Shown here in pieces: positions 20,997 through 29,574 of a stretch of 34,118 nt of DNA. The position numbers and the translations under genes were made by a program. Below the pieces are notes generated by a model. The model did no database searches, was not told the origin of the DNA, and worked only from the letters and a program-made list of their open reading frames with translations. Origin of the DNA: a virus; IMG/VR virus record IMGVR_UViG_3300025732_000145, positions 1-34,118 of that record; one strand, given 5' to 3'. The stretch's first letter is position 1; each line of letters starts with the position of its first letter.

Positions 20997-21869
20997 TTAC
21001 TGGACTCCTTGTATGTTGTTGGACACCGTCAGGATGATTGACGGAATTGCTGGGTAAAACGCAGATGCAGGGAACGAATCCACTTGCACCGTGATGTCGT
21101 TGACTGCAAACATGATCTCGACATAGTCGTTGGCCTTCAGCTTGAAGAAGTATCCGACCGTGACCAGTTGTTCTGCGTTGTTGCCTTGAATCTGCACTTG
21201 GCTGTTGCTGTCAGGGACATCGACGCCATTGATGCGTGGCCACACCCAGAAAATGCCTGAGCCTCCTGCTGTCTTGTCCAGTTGAATGGAAAACAGGAAG
21301 TTGTAGACACCCTCGGTGTCCACAATTACGCGAGATGTAGGAGCGCCAAGGAAGACGCCATTGCTCACGTCTGTCGTGTTGAATGTGATGGCTTGTGGTG
21401 TGTTGATCGCACCAGCGGCCTGAGGCGTGGTGTCGTAGAACTGACCAAAACGCGCGCGCTTGAACTCGCGCGGAGGTGGCGACATCTGCAGGCCTTCGAC
21501 AGCCGTGGCCAGTTGCCCGAGCAGCGCCAGCGCCTGGTTGGCTTTGTTCTCGGCTGACGCAAGGCTGACAGAGGTTTCCTGCGCCAGGATGGCGATCTGG
21601 TCCAGCGCCTGCGTGGCTTTCACGTCGCTGACAGAGTCAGAGACTGCCAGTTCCTGAGCAAGTGCAGCGATCTGTCCCAGCGCATCGTTGGCCGTTGCCT
21701 GCGCTGTGCCGGCTGCGATGTTGACCTCGTTGACCACGTCCGGCGCAATGGCGTCGGCCACCGCGAACAGGTTCTCGAACTGCTTGATCTGCTCGTGGTC
21801 CTTCAAGAACGCAGCAAGCTGATCGCGCGTCAGTCCAAGTCGGATGCGTGAATTGGTGGTGGTGGCCAT
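20997..21869 (-). CDS. Probable tail needle (gp26-like) with C1q/TNF-like knob
   Basis: A 290-residue protein placed right after the gp10-like gene, the P22 gp26 slot. The N-terminal 48 residues are a short capping segment. Residues 50-125 are an Ala/Leu heptad-like helix (DALGQIAALAQELAV, DQIAILAQETSV, ANQALALLGQLATA), expected to trimerise. Residues 135-285 form a beta-rich knob (GVYNFLFSIQLDKT, GYFFKLKANDYVEIMFA) of C1q/TNF type. The Sf6 needle has a TNF-like knob and a similar overall length. The protein would plug the portal exit. It has no ribosome site of its own and overlaps the previous stop as TGATG. Confidence 0.7.
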   Translation of the reverse strand: MATTTNSRIRLGLTRDQLAAFLKDHEQIKQFENLFAVADAIAPDVVNEVNIAAGTAQATANDALGQIAALAQELAVSDSVSDVKATQALDQIAILAQETSVSLASAENKANQALALLGQLATAVEGLQMSPPPREFKRARFGQFYDTTPQAAGAINTPQAITFNTTDVSNGVFLGAPTSRVIVDTEGVYNFLFSIQLDKTAGGSGIFWVWPRINGVDVPDSNSQVQIQGNNAEQLVTVGYFFKLKANDYVEIMFAVNDITVQVDSFPASAFYPAIPSIILTVSNNIQGVQ

Positions 21870-23278
21870 CAGTACACCAGACCTTCGATCTGAGCCTCAA
21901 GGCGTGCGAATGCGATGTGCGAGTCACTGTCGCCACGGAAGCGCTGGATGCGCCAGTTGCGCATGTTGCCCTGCTGAAACCATGCCAGGCGCTTCCTGGT
22001 GTTGCCAATGGTGCCGACTCGGATGAATCTGTCCTGGCTCCACGACAGGCCGTCAAGCGAATAACTGGTGCTGATCTGCGGGTTGATGCCCAGCGCCACG
22101 CGACCAGTCAGCGCCACCAACTCCAGCTCGTGGAACAGCGCACCGTTGCCCTCGTTGTAGACGATCAGCGTGCCGAACTCCCAGCGCACCGTCTGTCCCC
22201 AGTGCGTACCGATGGTGTCCACCAGGTAGCCGATACTGTTGGACTGCGGATCGCCAACCAGCCACTTGTCATAGGCCCAGACCAGGTTGCGCGCGCGGTA
22301 CTGCGCGAAGCCTGCTGTGGTGGTGGTCAGCGTGAACCAGACCATCTCGCCCAGCTCCTGCGAGGCCGCGCCGTCGTAGACCAGCGTGCGATCAGGAAGG
22401 TGGACGTAGAGGTGCTGGTGCGCCTTGTCGTTGCGCGCCTCCAGCTTGGCCGTGGCCAGTTGGACCTCGGTGTAGTTCATCAGCAGCTCGTCGATCTCTT
22501 GCGTGCTGACCTTGGTGGCCGTGGCATTTGCGCCCAGGTAAATGCCTGGCTGCTCGTTGCGGCCGCTGCCCAGGAATGCCACCTGCTCCATGAAGACGCA
22601 GCAGCCGAAGGTGCCGATGACGCCCTTCTGAATCTGCGCACCATCGATGCGCTGGAAGGGGAAGAACTCTGCGCCGACGTTGTCGAACACCTCGATGGTG
22701 TTGCGGTTGAGCGCATAGACCTCGTTGCGCAGCTTGACCAGCGCCACTACAGGGTCTGGATCGACTTCTGAGCTGCCGTACTTCAGCGGGTTGACTTGTG
22801 TCGGGTCTGACAGCTCAGTGACCACTAGGTTTGTACCATCAGTCGTCATGAAGTAGCCATCTACCCAGCACATGTCCAGCACCAGGCCGAGGTCTGGATC
22901 AGTCACCTGCACCAGGCCGATGGTGCTGTTCCAGTAGTACAGCCGTCCACCAGACGCAATGGCCAGGCGGTCGAAGCTGTAGTCCATTGTCACCAGCGTG
23001 TTGACAGGGCCGCCCACATCGCCCAGCACGGCCACTGCTCCATTGCTGGCCACGGTGACCAGCTTGGTGCCCATGACACGGTAGCAGACACCATTCCAGT
23101 TGATGCCGCCACGGTCCACGCCTGGGCCGCTGCCGTTGGCCACAATGCCATCGCCAGGCCGCAGGAAGCCGGAGCTGATGCCGCTGTTTTTCGGCACAGG
23201 CACCATGTTGACCGGGTAGCTCGTGCGCAGGTCCGGGCCGTTGTCGGTGTAGATGCCGTTCAGGATTGGTATCTGCAT
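21869..23278 (-). CDS. Packaged-DNA stabilisation protein, P22 gp10-like
   Basis: A 469-residue tail hub protein. It opens IPILNGIYTDNGPDLRTSYP, a clear P22 gp10-family start (gene products that bind under gp4 to close the portal). The rest is repeated beta-propeller-like strands (LVTMDYSFDRLAIASGGRLYYW). Its length matches the family (about 470). GGTGAGG lies before the ATG. It is followed by the needle gene, as in P22. Confidence 0.88.
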   Translation of the reverse strand: MQIPILNGIYTDNGPDLRTSYPVNMVPVPKNSGISSGFLRPGDGIVANGSGPGVDRGGINWNGVCYRVMGTKLVTVASNGAVAVLGDVGGPVNTLVTMDYSFDRLAIASGGRLYYWNSTIGLVQVTDPDLGLVLDMCWVDGYFMTTDGTNLVVTELSDPTQVNPLKYGSSEVDPDPVVALVKLRNEVYALNRNTIEVFDNVGAEFFPFQRIDGAQIQKGVIGTFGCCVFMEQVAFLGSGRNEQPGIYLGANATATKVSTQEIDELLMNYTEVQLATAKLEARNDKAHQHLYVHLPDRTLVYDGAASQELGEMVWFTLTTTTAGFAQYRARNLVWAYDKWLVGDPQSNSIGYLVDTIGTHWGQTVRWEFGTLIVYNEGNGALFHELELVALTGRVALGINPQISTSYSLDGLSWSQDRFIRVGTIGNTRKRLAWFQQGNMRNWRIQRFRGDSDSHIAFARLEAQIEGLVY

Positions 23279-23282
23279 GGCC

Positions 23283-23570
23283 TCACCATTTCACCTTGTC
23301 TGCCCAGTAGGCAGCGCTCATCTTGCCCTTGGCGATGTTGCCGGCGTGCCTGGCCTTGAATGACTCGCGTCGAGCCTTGTCGGCCTTGCTCTCGCCTTCG
23401 CGCTTTGGAGACCCAGAGACGCCCTGCTGGCCGAACCTGATCGTCTTGACCTGGTCGCCAGCCTTGGCCACGACGACGTGGCTCTTGGTCGGATGCGATG
23501 GCGTGCGCTTGGGCTTGTTGAAGCCCTCGACGCCAACGCGCTCCAGCCTGGGGTCTTTCTTGGTGGCCAT
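23283..23570 (-). CDS. DUF6321-like small basic protein
   Basis: A 95-residue very basic protein. KKDPRLERVGVEGFNKPKRT, HPTKSHVVVAK, IRFGQQGVSGS and AYWADKVKW match a conserved phage family that I know as DUF6321. Its role is unknown; its small size and charge suggest DNA contact or head assembly. It sits between two tail genes and ends four bases before the gp10-like start. Confidence 0.72.
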   Translation of the reverse strand: MATKKDPRLERVGVEGFNKPKRTPSHPTKSHVVVAKAGDQVKTIRFGQQGVSGSPKREGESKADKARRESFKARHAGNIAKGKMSAAYWADKVKW

Positions 23571-23572
23571 GA

Positions 23573-24028
23573 TCAGGCGATCCGATACCAGGAATTGGTG
23601 GCCTGCACAAAGCGCATGCGGAAGAAGTCCTCGGCAGCCAGGGTGGTCGGGTCGCCATAGAGCTGAGACGCGCCATTGGCGTTGAGCGTGAAGGCCGTGA
23701 TCTGCTGCGTGGTCGTGATCAGCACCTCGGTGCCATCAGGCGTGCTGGTGTTCAGCGGCAGCGTAACGGAGCCAGTGGCCAGCGTGCCGGCCGGCTGGAT
23801 CAGCATCCACTGCTGCTGGGCCACAGGCGTGGGCACCGGCAGGTTGAAGCCAGTGCCTGGTGTGTAGACGTTGGTGGCCAGCGTTGGGCTGGCAAATGTC
23901 TGCTGGAAGTAGGCCAGCAGCGCGCCGATGGGCAGGCGTCGCGCGTCGCCGTTGTTCGGCGTGTAGACCGGAATCTGATCGCCAGGTGATGCGACTGCGA
24001 GCAGCGGGAGTTGGTTGATGTATGGCAT
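23573..24028 (-). CDS. Unknown virion protein, 151 aa
   Basis: A 151-residue protein with an N-terminal segment PYINQLPLLAVASPGDQIPV that recurs in phage tail or head proteins, then strands rich in Thr/Ala (VTLPLNTSTPDGTEVLI, TAFTLNANGA). A beta-rich structural protein is likely. No catalytic motif is seen. It is linked to the gp4-like gene by a gap of 12 bases. Confidence 0.68.
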   Translation of the reverse strand: MPYINQLPLLAVASPGDQIPVYTPNNGDARRLPIGALLAYFQQTFASPTLATNVYTPGTGFNLPVPTPVAQQQWMLIQPAGTLATGSVTLPLNTSTPDGTEVLITTTQQITAFTLNANGASQLYGDPTTLAAEDFFRMRFVQATNSWYRIA

Positions 24029-24040
24029 GACTGTGTCCTT

Positions 24041-24523
24041 TCAGTTGAACTGTAACGGTCCATCTGGGCCAGCTTCGACTGGATTGACAGGAGGACGCAG
24101 GAATGGGTTGTCGTAGACGCGCCAGGGCTTGTTGCCAGCGCCGGACGGCATGGTGTTGGGGAATTGCTGCTCCAGCGGGAATGTGGCGCGCTGCATCAGC
24201 GTGTCGTAGCCCTGCTTGGCCGTGGCCTTGGTCTCATTCATGACCTGCTTGCCGTAGCTCGGCGCAAGCCTGATGCCCAGGTTGCAGATGATGGCCTCGT
24301 AGGCCGAGTCCGGCACGTTGGTCTGCTCGTCGATGCTGCCGTCCTGGGGACTGACCGGGATCGGGTAGCCAAGCCGGATGCCCTTGCCGTTCCAGTCGGC
24401 CATCATGGCATCGAGACGCTGCCTGGCCGCCTCAAGCTGCTCTGGCTGCAGATCGAACACATAGGACGCAAGGCCGATCTCTGCGAATGCAGCCTCAACG
24501 AATTGGCGCTTGCTGTAGCCCAT
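24041..24523 (-). CDS. P22 gp4-like tail accessory (head completion) protein
   Basis: A 160-residue protein of the P22 gp4 family: GYSKRQFVEAAFAEIGLASY at the start, then DAMMADWNGKGIRLGYP and the C-terminal PWRVYDNPFLRPP. Gp4 binds beneath the portal and forms the base for gp10. Its place between coat and gp10 genes fits. In P22, gp4 has also been assigned a muramidase activity; no lysozyme motif is obvious here. Confidence 0.85.
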   Translation of the reverse strand: MGYSKRQFVEAAFAEIGLASYVFDLQPEQLEAARQRLDAMMADWNGKGIRLGYPIPVSPQDGSIDEQTNVPDSAYEAIICNLGIRLAPSYGKQVMNETKATAKQGYDTLMQRATFPLEQQFPNTMPSGAGNKPWRVYDNPFLRPPVNPVEAGPDGPLQFN

Positions 24524-24524
24524 G

Positions 24525-24821
24525 TCAGCCTCCCTGCTGCAGTGCAGTGGCGATCAAGCCACTGAGCTTTTTGTCGGATGTCCGACCGTTGAATGGTATC
24601 CCCAGTTCGGTGGCTTTGGCCTCTAGCTCTTCGCGCGTCGGGGGTGCGTCTTCGTTGAGCACAGCGGCCTCGACAGGCTCGGCAGCCTTGATCTTTGCCT
24701 GGGCCTCTGCCTGCTCGCGCAGCAGCCGATGGTTGATGCCATCGATGGGCTTGGAAGGCTTACGCACCTTCACAGGCTTCTTGTTCTTGCGGTACTTGGG
24801 TGCGAGGATGTTCGTTTCCAT
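24525..24821 (-). CDS. Small basic protein with HeH/LEM-like end
   Basis: A 98-residue protein. The start is very basic (KYRKNKKPVKVRKPSKP), the middle helical (HRLLREQAEAQAKIKAAE), and the end, TREELEAKATELGIPFNGR followed by LSGLIATAL, looks like the HeH/LEM helix-extended-loop-helix that binds DNA or proteins. ATG at 24821 overlaps the preceding stop as TGATG. A DNA- or head-associated role is inferred. Confidence 0.65.
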   Translation of the reverse strand: METNILAPKYRKNKKPVKVRKPSKPIDGINHRLLREQAEAQAKIKAAEPVEAAVLNEDAPPTREELEAKATELGIPFNGRTSDKKLSGLIATALQQGG

Positions 24822-24985
24822 CACTTGGCCTTCTTTGCGGTCTTGGCCGCAGCCTTGAAGGCTGCAGTGGTCGGAGCGCCCTTGGCACCAGGCTTTCGCA
24901 TGCGCTCAGGCGTCTTGCCTGCCGCCTTCTGGCGCTCAATGCGCTCGCGCTTGGCATGGATGTTGGCGTACAAGCCGGCCTTCAT
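24821..24985 (-). CDS. Tiny basic Ala/Lys-rich protein, 54 aa
   Basis: A 54-residue protein starting KAGLYANIHAKRERIERQ, followed by RMRKPGAKGAPTTAAFKAAA. I recognise this short pattern from phage head/tail regions; its function is unknown. ATGA and TGATG overlaps at both ends make translation very likely. The high Lys/Arg content suggests contact with packaged DNA or RNA. Confidence 0.65.
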   Translation of the reverse strand: MKAGLYANIHAKRERIERQKAAGKTPERMRKPGAKGAPTTAAFKAAAKTAKKAK

Positions 24986-25161
24986 TTCATGGCCTTCTTG
25001 GGCTTGGCTGGCGCTTTGCTCGGCTTGCCTGCGGCCTTGGCTGCAGTGCGCGCAGTGGACAGCGCGACGGCCACGGCCTGCTTCTGGGGCATGCCCTTCT
25101 TCATCTCCTTGGAGATGTTCTTGCTGATGGACTTCTGCGAGTAACCCTTGGTCAACGGCAT
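24982..25161 (-). CDS. Tiny basic protein, 59 aa
   Basis: A 59-residue protein: PLTKGYSQKSISKNISKEMK, then KGMPQKQAVAVALSTART and a Lys/Ala/Pro tail. The QKQAVAVAL piece recurs in small phage proteins of unknown function. AAGGAG lies 12 bases upstream of the ATG, just beyond the coat terminator. It begins the next translated block of the late unit. Confidence 0.68.
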   Translation of the reverse strand: MPLTKGYSQKSISKNISKEMKKGMPQKQAVAVALSTARTAAKAAGKPSKAPAKPKKAMK

Positions 25162-25180
25162 GGTGCGCTCCTTGTTGGTG

Positions 25181-25206
25181 AAAGAGAGAAGGGGCCGAAG
25201 CCCCTT
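25181..25206 (-). terminator. Intrinsic terminator after the coat gene
   Basis: On the minus strand AAGGGGC pairs with GCCCCTT around a stable TTCG loop (25206-25189), followed by CTCTCTTT (25188-25181). It lies 16 bases after the coat gene and before the small basic genes. It probably reduces transcription of tail genes relative to coat, or is partly read through. Confidence 0.85.
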
Positions 25207-25221
25207 CCCTCAGCCTGCTGC

Positions 25222-26502
25222 TTACTGGTTGAACAACAAGATGCCGGACATCTCGGGGTTCTTGTTCACCACACCGAACAGCGTGTCGAGACGATACTTG
25301 ATCGTCATGCTGTCGATGTCGTAGAACTTCTGCATCACCAGCTCGATGCCCTGGTCGGTGCTTGCGCGCATCACTGCGACACCAGCGTCCGAGGGAACGG
25401 CATAACGGCCAGGCAGAATCTCCAGCGAGTCACGCTGCCAGAACACGTTCACCTGTGCGGTGTTGGCGTTCAGGAAGGTGATGGCTGCAGTGTTGGAAGG
25501 CGTGGTGACTTCCACGTTCTTGTACTGCAGTTGAGCGTCGGTGGCAGGAGCCTGAGCGCCGATGATCGGGGGAGTGATCACCATCGTGGTGCCGTTGGTC
25601 ACCGACACAACCCGGAAGGTCTTGAGCTGACCAGTGGACTGCTTGGTGATGTGATGCACCGCGAACACGCCGTCGATCTTGAAGGCATCGCCTGCAGCCA
25701 CGCCGGCCGTGGAAGACACGGTGACGGACTGGAAGCGGTTGTCCACGTTGATCTGGCCGCCGACAGCGGTCGAGGTCGCCTGGGGCAGGTAGTTGGCCTG
25801 GGTGCCGGCACCACTGGTGTCAATGGTGATCGCACCGCCGCCAGCAGCAGCCGTCAGACGGTTGGCGTAGTCCATCTTGTAGGTGTCGAAGCCAGCGACC
25901 ATGCCGACGTAGCTGCGCTCGTAGGCCTTGTCCGACTTGGCATTGCCGAAGCTGCGAGCAGTGCCCACCAGGTTGCCAGCCAGGCCGTTGTAGTCACGGC
26001 TGGACAGGGCCAGGAAGCGGTCGTAGTCAGGCACGCCCTGCTCGTTCATGATGGCGTCGCACAAGGCCACGTCGTCATAGTCACCAGCAGCAGCAGCGAT
26101 GGGCACCACCAGCGAGCCGAGGTTCGCTGCAGCGCTCATGATGGCCACGTTGATGTCAGATGCGAGCTTCTGCTTGGCAGAGTCGCCAAGGCGACCTTCC
26201 TGCAGGGCATCGCGCAGTTCGAGCGTGGTCATTTCCCAGGGCACGGTCTTGCTGAAGCCCAGGGTGGCAGGCACGGCAAGCTGAGTCATGGCCTTGTAGC
26301 CAGAGATCGGGGTGCCAGGCGTGCTGTTGATCGACTGGGCGATGTAGGGCTGCGGACGCCAGATGGTGTTGTTGGCACGTTCCATCATCGTCTGATCGGT
26401 GTTGTAGATCGCGACGTTGCGGGACAGGACCAGTGCGTCCTGGAAACCTTCCAGGAGGTCTTCGAACGCTACGCGCTCTTCTTTGGAAAAACTATTGGCC
26501 AT
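25222..26502 (-). CDS. Major coat protein, P22 gp5-like
   Basis: A 426-residue capsid protein of the P22 coat family, the length of P22 gp5 (430). Seen: an N-terminal arm (SFSKEERVAFEDLLEGFQDA), a conserved core with KTVPWEMTTLELRDA, an inserted beta domain (about 245-330) and the end IKYRLDTLFGVVNKNPEMSG. It forms the icosahedral head together with the scaffold upstream. AGGAG precedes the ATG, and the strong terminator follows. It is probably among the most highly expressed late proteins. Confidence 0.92.
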   Translation of the reverse strand: MANSFSKEERVAFEDLLEGFQDALVLSRNVAIYNTDQTMMERANNTIWRPQPYIAQSINSTPGTPISGYKAMTQLAVPATLGFSKTVPWEMTTLELRDALQEGRLGDSAKQKLASDINVAIMSAAANLGSLVVPIAAAAGDYDDVALCDAIMNEQGVPDYDRFLALSSRDYNGLAGNLVGTARSFGNAKSDKAYERSYVGMVAGFDTYKMDYANRLTAAAGGGAITIDTSGAGTQANYLPQATSTAVGGQINVDNRFQSVTVSSTAGVAAGDAFKIDGVFAVHHITKQSTGQLKTFRVVSVTNGTTMVITPPIIGAQAPATDAQLQYKNVEVTTPSNTAAITFLNANTAQVNVFWQRDSLEILPGRYAVPSDAGVAVMRASTDQGIELVMQKFYDIDSMTIKYRLDTLFGVVNKNPEMSGILLFNQ

Positions 26503-26522
26503 GATGGGCTCCTATTTCAAAA

Positions 26523-27419
26523 TCAGTTTTTGGATGCTGCGCGCTTCTGCGCTTTGTACTGGATGACTTTCGTCATGTTGCCAGTACGCGCGGCTTCTTC
26601 ACGCAGCCGTTCAAGGGTTGAGTCCACCGCACCAGAGACTCGTCCAGTCCCCTGGATTACTCGCTCCGGTGCGGGTGCTGCCCTGCGGTTCGTCACTTTC
26701 AATTCCTTCTCCAGTTTCGCTACCGCGAAGGCAAACTTCACAGGGTCGTTGATCTTTGCGAGGTCTGCAGCCTTCTTTGGGTTCTTGCCGAGTGCGTAGA
26801 TGACCAGTGCGGGATTGTCAGCTCCTTGCAAGATGACGCCTTGCTGGGTGACGTTGAAGACCTCCTGGGCAATCGCCTCGGCGTCCTCATAGTCGCGGAC
26901 CTTCAGCTCGGCCTTAGCCTTGCTGTAGCCCTCCAGTTTGGCCTGCCAGGCTTGCTGCTGCGTCTGCTCGGCCTGGCGGACCCTCTCGGTCTCCAGATCG
27001 TGCTGGCGCTTGCGTTCATGCCAGGCATCCAGTGCTTGCTCGAACCTGTCGGCGTCGTAGTCGAATTCCTCCAGCTTGGGCTTCGGACCCAGCGCGACCG
27101 GCTTGTTCTCAGTCTGCGCAGTTGTCTGCAGCTTGGCTTCGAGTTCTCGAATGCGTCGCTCTTTCTCGCGGTTGGCCTTACGCAGCTCACGCACCCATTC
27201 AGGCGCACGCTGCTCCTCTTCGGCGGGGGGCGCTTCCTCGCCAATGGAGACGACAACCTCGTCGGACTCTTCCTCGTGCTGTTCGGCCTCGCCATTGGTC
27301 AGTTGGTCGCTGGTGGCATTGTTCTCACCAGCATCGATCTCAACGTCCTGCGGCTCGTCCTCAAGCACCACGGTTTCGTCCACTTGGCTCTCGTCTACAA
27401 CTACTGCCCTTTTGTTCAT
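26523..27419 (-). CDS. Scaffolding protein, P22 gp8-like
   Basis: A 298-residue protein, highly charged. The N-terminus is very acidic (about 1-70), followed by long helices (LRKANREKERRIRELEAKLQ; HERKRQHDLETERVRQAE) and a basic C-terminus (VIQYKAQKRAASKN) that would bind coat, as in P22 gp8. It drives procapsid assembly and then leaves. Its place between portal and coat is as in P22. The ATG has only weak ribosome-site matching (GGGG at about 10 bases). Confidence 0.82.
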   Translation of the reverse strand: MNKRAVVVDESQVDETVVLEDEPQDVEIDAGENNATSDQLTNGEAEQHEEESDEVVVSIGEEAPPAEEEQRAPEWVRELRKANREKERRIRELEAKLQTTAQTENKPVALGPKPKLEEFDYDADRFEQALDAWHERKRQHDLETERVRQAEQTQQQAWQAKLEGYSKAKAELKVRDYEDAEAIAQEVFNVTQQGVILQGADNPALVIYALGKNPKKAADLAKINDPVKFAFAVAKLEKELKVTNRRAAPAPERVIQGTGRVSGAVDSTLERLREEAARTGNMTKVIQYKAQKRAASKN

Positions 27420-27493
27420 TGGTTGACCCCATCAAACTCACCCATTGACACGGCTGGGTGGTCGCCGTTTCTCACATTTTCACGCATTCGGCG

Positions 27494-29548
27494 TCATCTG
27501 ACAACAGGCTGGACCTGCTGCCCCATGATGGCCTGCTGCTCGGCCTCTATTGCCGTCAGCGCCATGTTCTGTTCCTGGACGCCAGTCTTAGCCAGCGTCT
27601 CGGCTGTCCTGGCACGCGACAGGCCGGCGTCGGCCACGGTCTTGACTGTGTCTGCACGCGCCTTGGCTGCCTTGGCGATGGCCTCCTCGGCCGCAGCCTG
27701 CAGGAAGATTTTGTTCGGGTCTTCGGGCTGGCCTTGCAGCTCGACCATCATCTCTTCTTGCTCCTGCTCGGTCGGCTTGACCACGCCCATGCGCACGAGC
27801 TGCTTGCGGAAGTAGTCGCGCACGTCGCTGATGCCCTCGCCTTCCATGTTCATCATGGCCATCGCCTGCAGCACCTGCTTGGTCTGCGGGTCGTCGGTGA
27901 TGGCCATCATGCCGGTCAGTGCTCGGACAGTGGCCGCGCGCTTGCTGGTGCTGGATGGTCCGACCTCGACGTTCACGTCGAACTTGGCACGGCTCAGGTC
28001 GTTCTCCATCACCACCTCGCCGGCATCGCTGACGGTCGGCTTCATCAGCTCGACCATGCCGATGTCGTCGTTCGGGCCGATGGTCTTCATCTGGCGGCCT
28101 TCTTCGACGTAGATGTCGCGCGCCATGCTCAGCCAGATTTCACCGCAGCGCTGCATGCCCTTGGCAAAGTTGGACATGTAGATGAACGTCTGCATGTCCA
28201 GGCGGGTCTGGATCATCTCGATGGCCTTGCCCGAGATGTTGCTGACCATCTTGTCGGCTTGCTGCGAGCTGCCCAGGATGTCCTGCATGTCCTGCTCGGT
28301 GATCTGCATCAGCGCAGCCATCGCAGGCGGTATCTGTGGGCTTCGGGTGTAGGCAACTGGGCCGCTGACCTGCTGACTGCCGTCCGGGCCGGTGATCGGG
28401 TTGATCAGCAGGTAGGGGTAGTTTCGGATGTTGTCGTCTGCCCACATGATCTGGTGGCCAGTGACCTGCTCCGGCGTCAGGATCGGCTTCTCGACGCTGG
28501 ACAGCGCGCTGATCTCGCCCAGCTTGCTGAGCTGCATGTTCTTCAGGCGCTGGGCATCCTTGGCCAGGCGCACCTGGCCCATGCAGCGCTCGACGTTGTC
28601 CACGAACCAGCGCTTGCCGTAGACCGGCACGATGGGGATTTCCTTGCCGGCGATGTAGCCAGCGTCCTCCAGGATGCGGCCGCCCGACATGATGTACTTG
28701 TGGACCTTGCGGGTCTTGATCTTGCGCTGGCGCACCTCGACGCTGCCGATGGCCGCCAGGGTCTCTTCGAGCGCCGGGTCGTCGTTGAAGTCGGCCTGGC
28801 GATAGCGCTCCTCGGTGCCGTCGATGGCTCGGAAGATGCGGATCGTCTCGCTGACATCCTCGACCTTGTAATACTCGGCGACGTAGACCACGTCCGGCGT
28901 ACACCAGTCGAACTCGTACTGGTGGATTTCCTTGGGCCAGTCTGTCGGGTCGTCGCCCCAGGTTTCCTTGTAGGACTGCCTGGTCATGCTGGTGACGACG
29001 TAGCAGTACCTGGCGTCGGACTTGTCCTGGCGCTTGGCGTTGAGATCGAAGAACACCGAGCTGTCGGCGTCGAAGATCGGCTCGATCAGAATGCGCTGGC
29101 GCTCGTTGTCCTCGTCCTCGTCGTCCTCGTAGACGTTGCGCAGACGCCAGGCACCAAAGCCACCGCCCACCGCCTCCTCGAAGGCGTTGTCGTAGGCCTC
29201 GTCGGCCACGCTGTCCTTCTCGTCGGCACGGTACAGGCCGTCGCACGTCTCGGCCAGCTTCTCGTCCTGGCCAGGCTTCGGCGTGAAGTCCACCGTGACC
29301 CGGTTGTTGCGGTACTCGTTGATGATGCGGATCACGCTGAGGTGAATCTTGTTCACCTCGAAGCGCGGCTTGTTCTCGTAGATGTCCCAAAGTGGACCTT
29401 CCCACTGGCTGCCAGCCAGGCTGTAGAAGCGCCGGTCCTGCAGACACTGCAGGCGCTCATCGCGCAGTGCAGTCTGGATGTCGTTGAACTGCGCCAGCGC
29501 ATCGCTGTGCAGTTTGTTGAGATATTGCTCTTTGGACATGCGTGCCAT
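27494..29548 (-). CDS. Portal protein, P22 gp1-like
   Basis: A 684-residue portal (P22 gp1 has 725). It forms the dodecameric ring through which DNA enters and leaves. Family features: SAGSQWEGPLWDIYENKPRF-like opening (about 48-70), NRVTVDFTPKPGQDEKLAE, and YIAGKEIPIVPVYGKRWFVD. A C-terminal helical barrel (EEAIAKAAKARADTVKTVAD and Gln-rich end) is present as in P22. AGGGGC lies before the ATG at 29548. The gap of 74 bases to the scaffold gene holds no clear signal that I can see. Confidence 0.9.
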   Translation of the reverse strand: MARMSKEQYLNKLHSDALAQFNDIQTALRDERLQCLQDRRFYSLAGSQWEGPLWDIYENKPRFEVNKIHLSVIRIINEYRNNRVTVDFTPKPGQDEKLAETCDGLYRADEKDSVADEAYDNAFEEAVGGGFGAWRLRNVYEDDEDEDNERQRILIEPIFDADSSVFFDLNAKRQDKSDARYCYVVTSMTRQSYKETWGDDPTDWPKEIHQYEFDWCTPDVVYVAEYYKVEDVSETIRIFRAIDGTEERYRQADFNDDPALEETLAAIGSVEVRQRKIKTRKVHKYIMSGGRILEDAGYIAGKEIPIVPVYGKRWFVDNVERCMGQVRLAKDAQRLKNMQLSKLGEISALSSVEKPILTPEQVTGHQIMWADDNIRNYPYLLINPITGPDGSQQVSGPVAYTRSPQIPPAMAALMQITEQDMQDILGSSQQADKMVSNISGKAIEMIQTRLDMQTFIYMSNFAKGMQRCGEIWLSMARDIYVEEGRQMKTIGPNDDIGMVELMKPTVSDAGEVVMENDLSRAKFDVNVEVGPSSTSKRAATVRALTGMMAITDDPQTKQVLQAMAMMNMEGEGISDVRDYFRKQLVRMGVVKPTEQEQEEMMVELQGQPEDPNKIFLQAAAEEAIAKAAKARADTVKTVADAGLSRARTAETLAKTGVQEQNMALTAIEAEQQAIMGQQVQPVVR

Positions 29549-29574
29549 ATTTCGCCCCTATTTGCAAGTATTTT

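Noticed and set aside
25531-26799. 422-codon plus-strand frame across the coat and scaffold genes
   Set aside because: Shadow frame crossing the border between two well-supported minus-strand genes.
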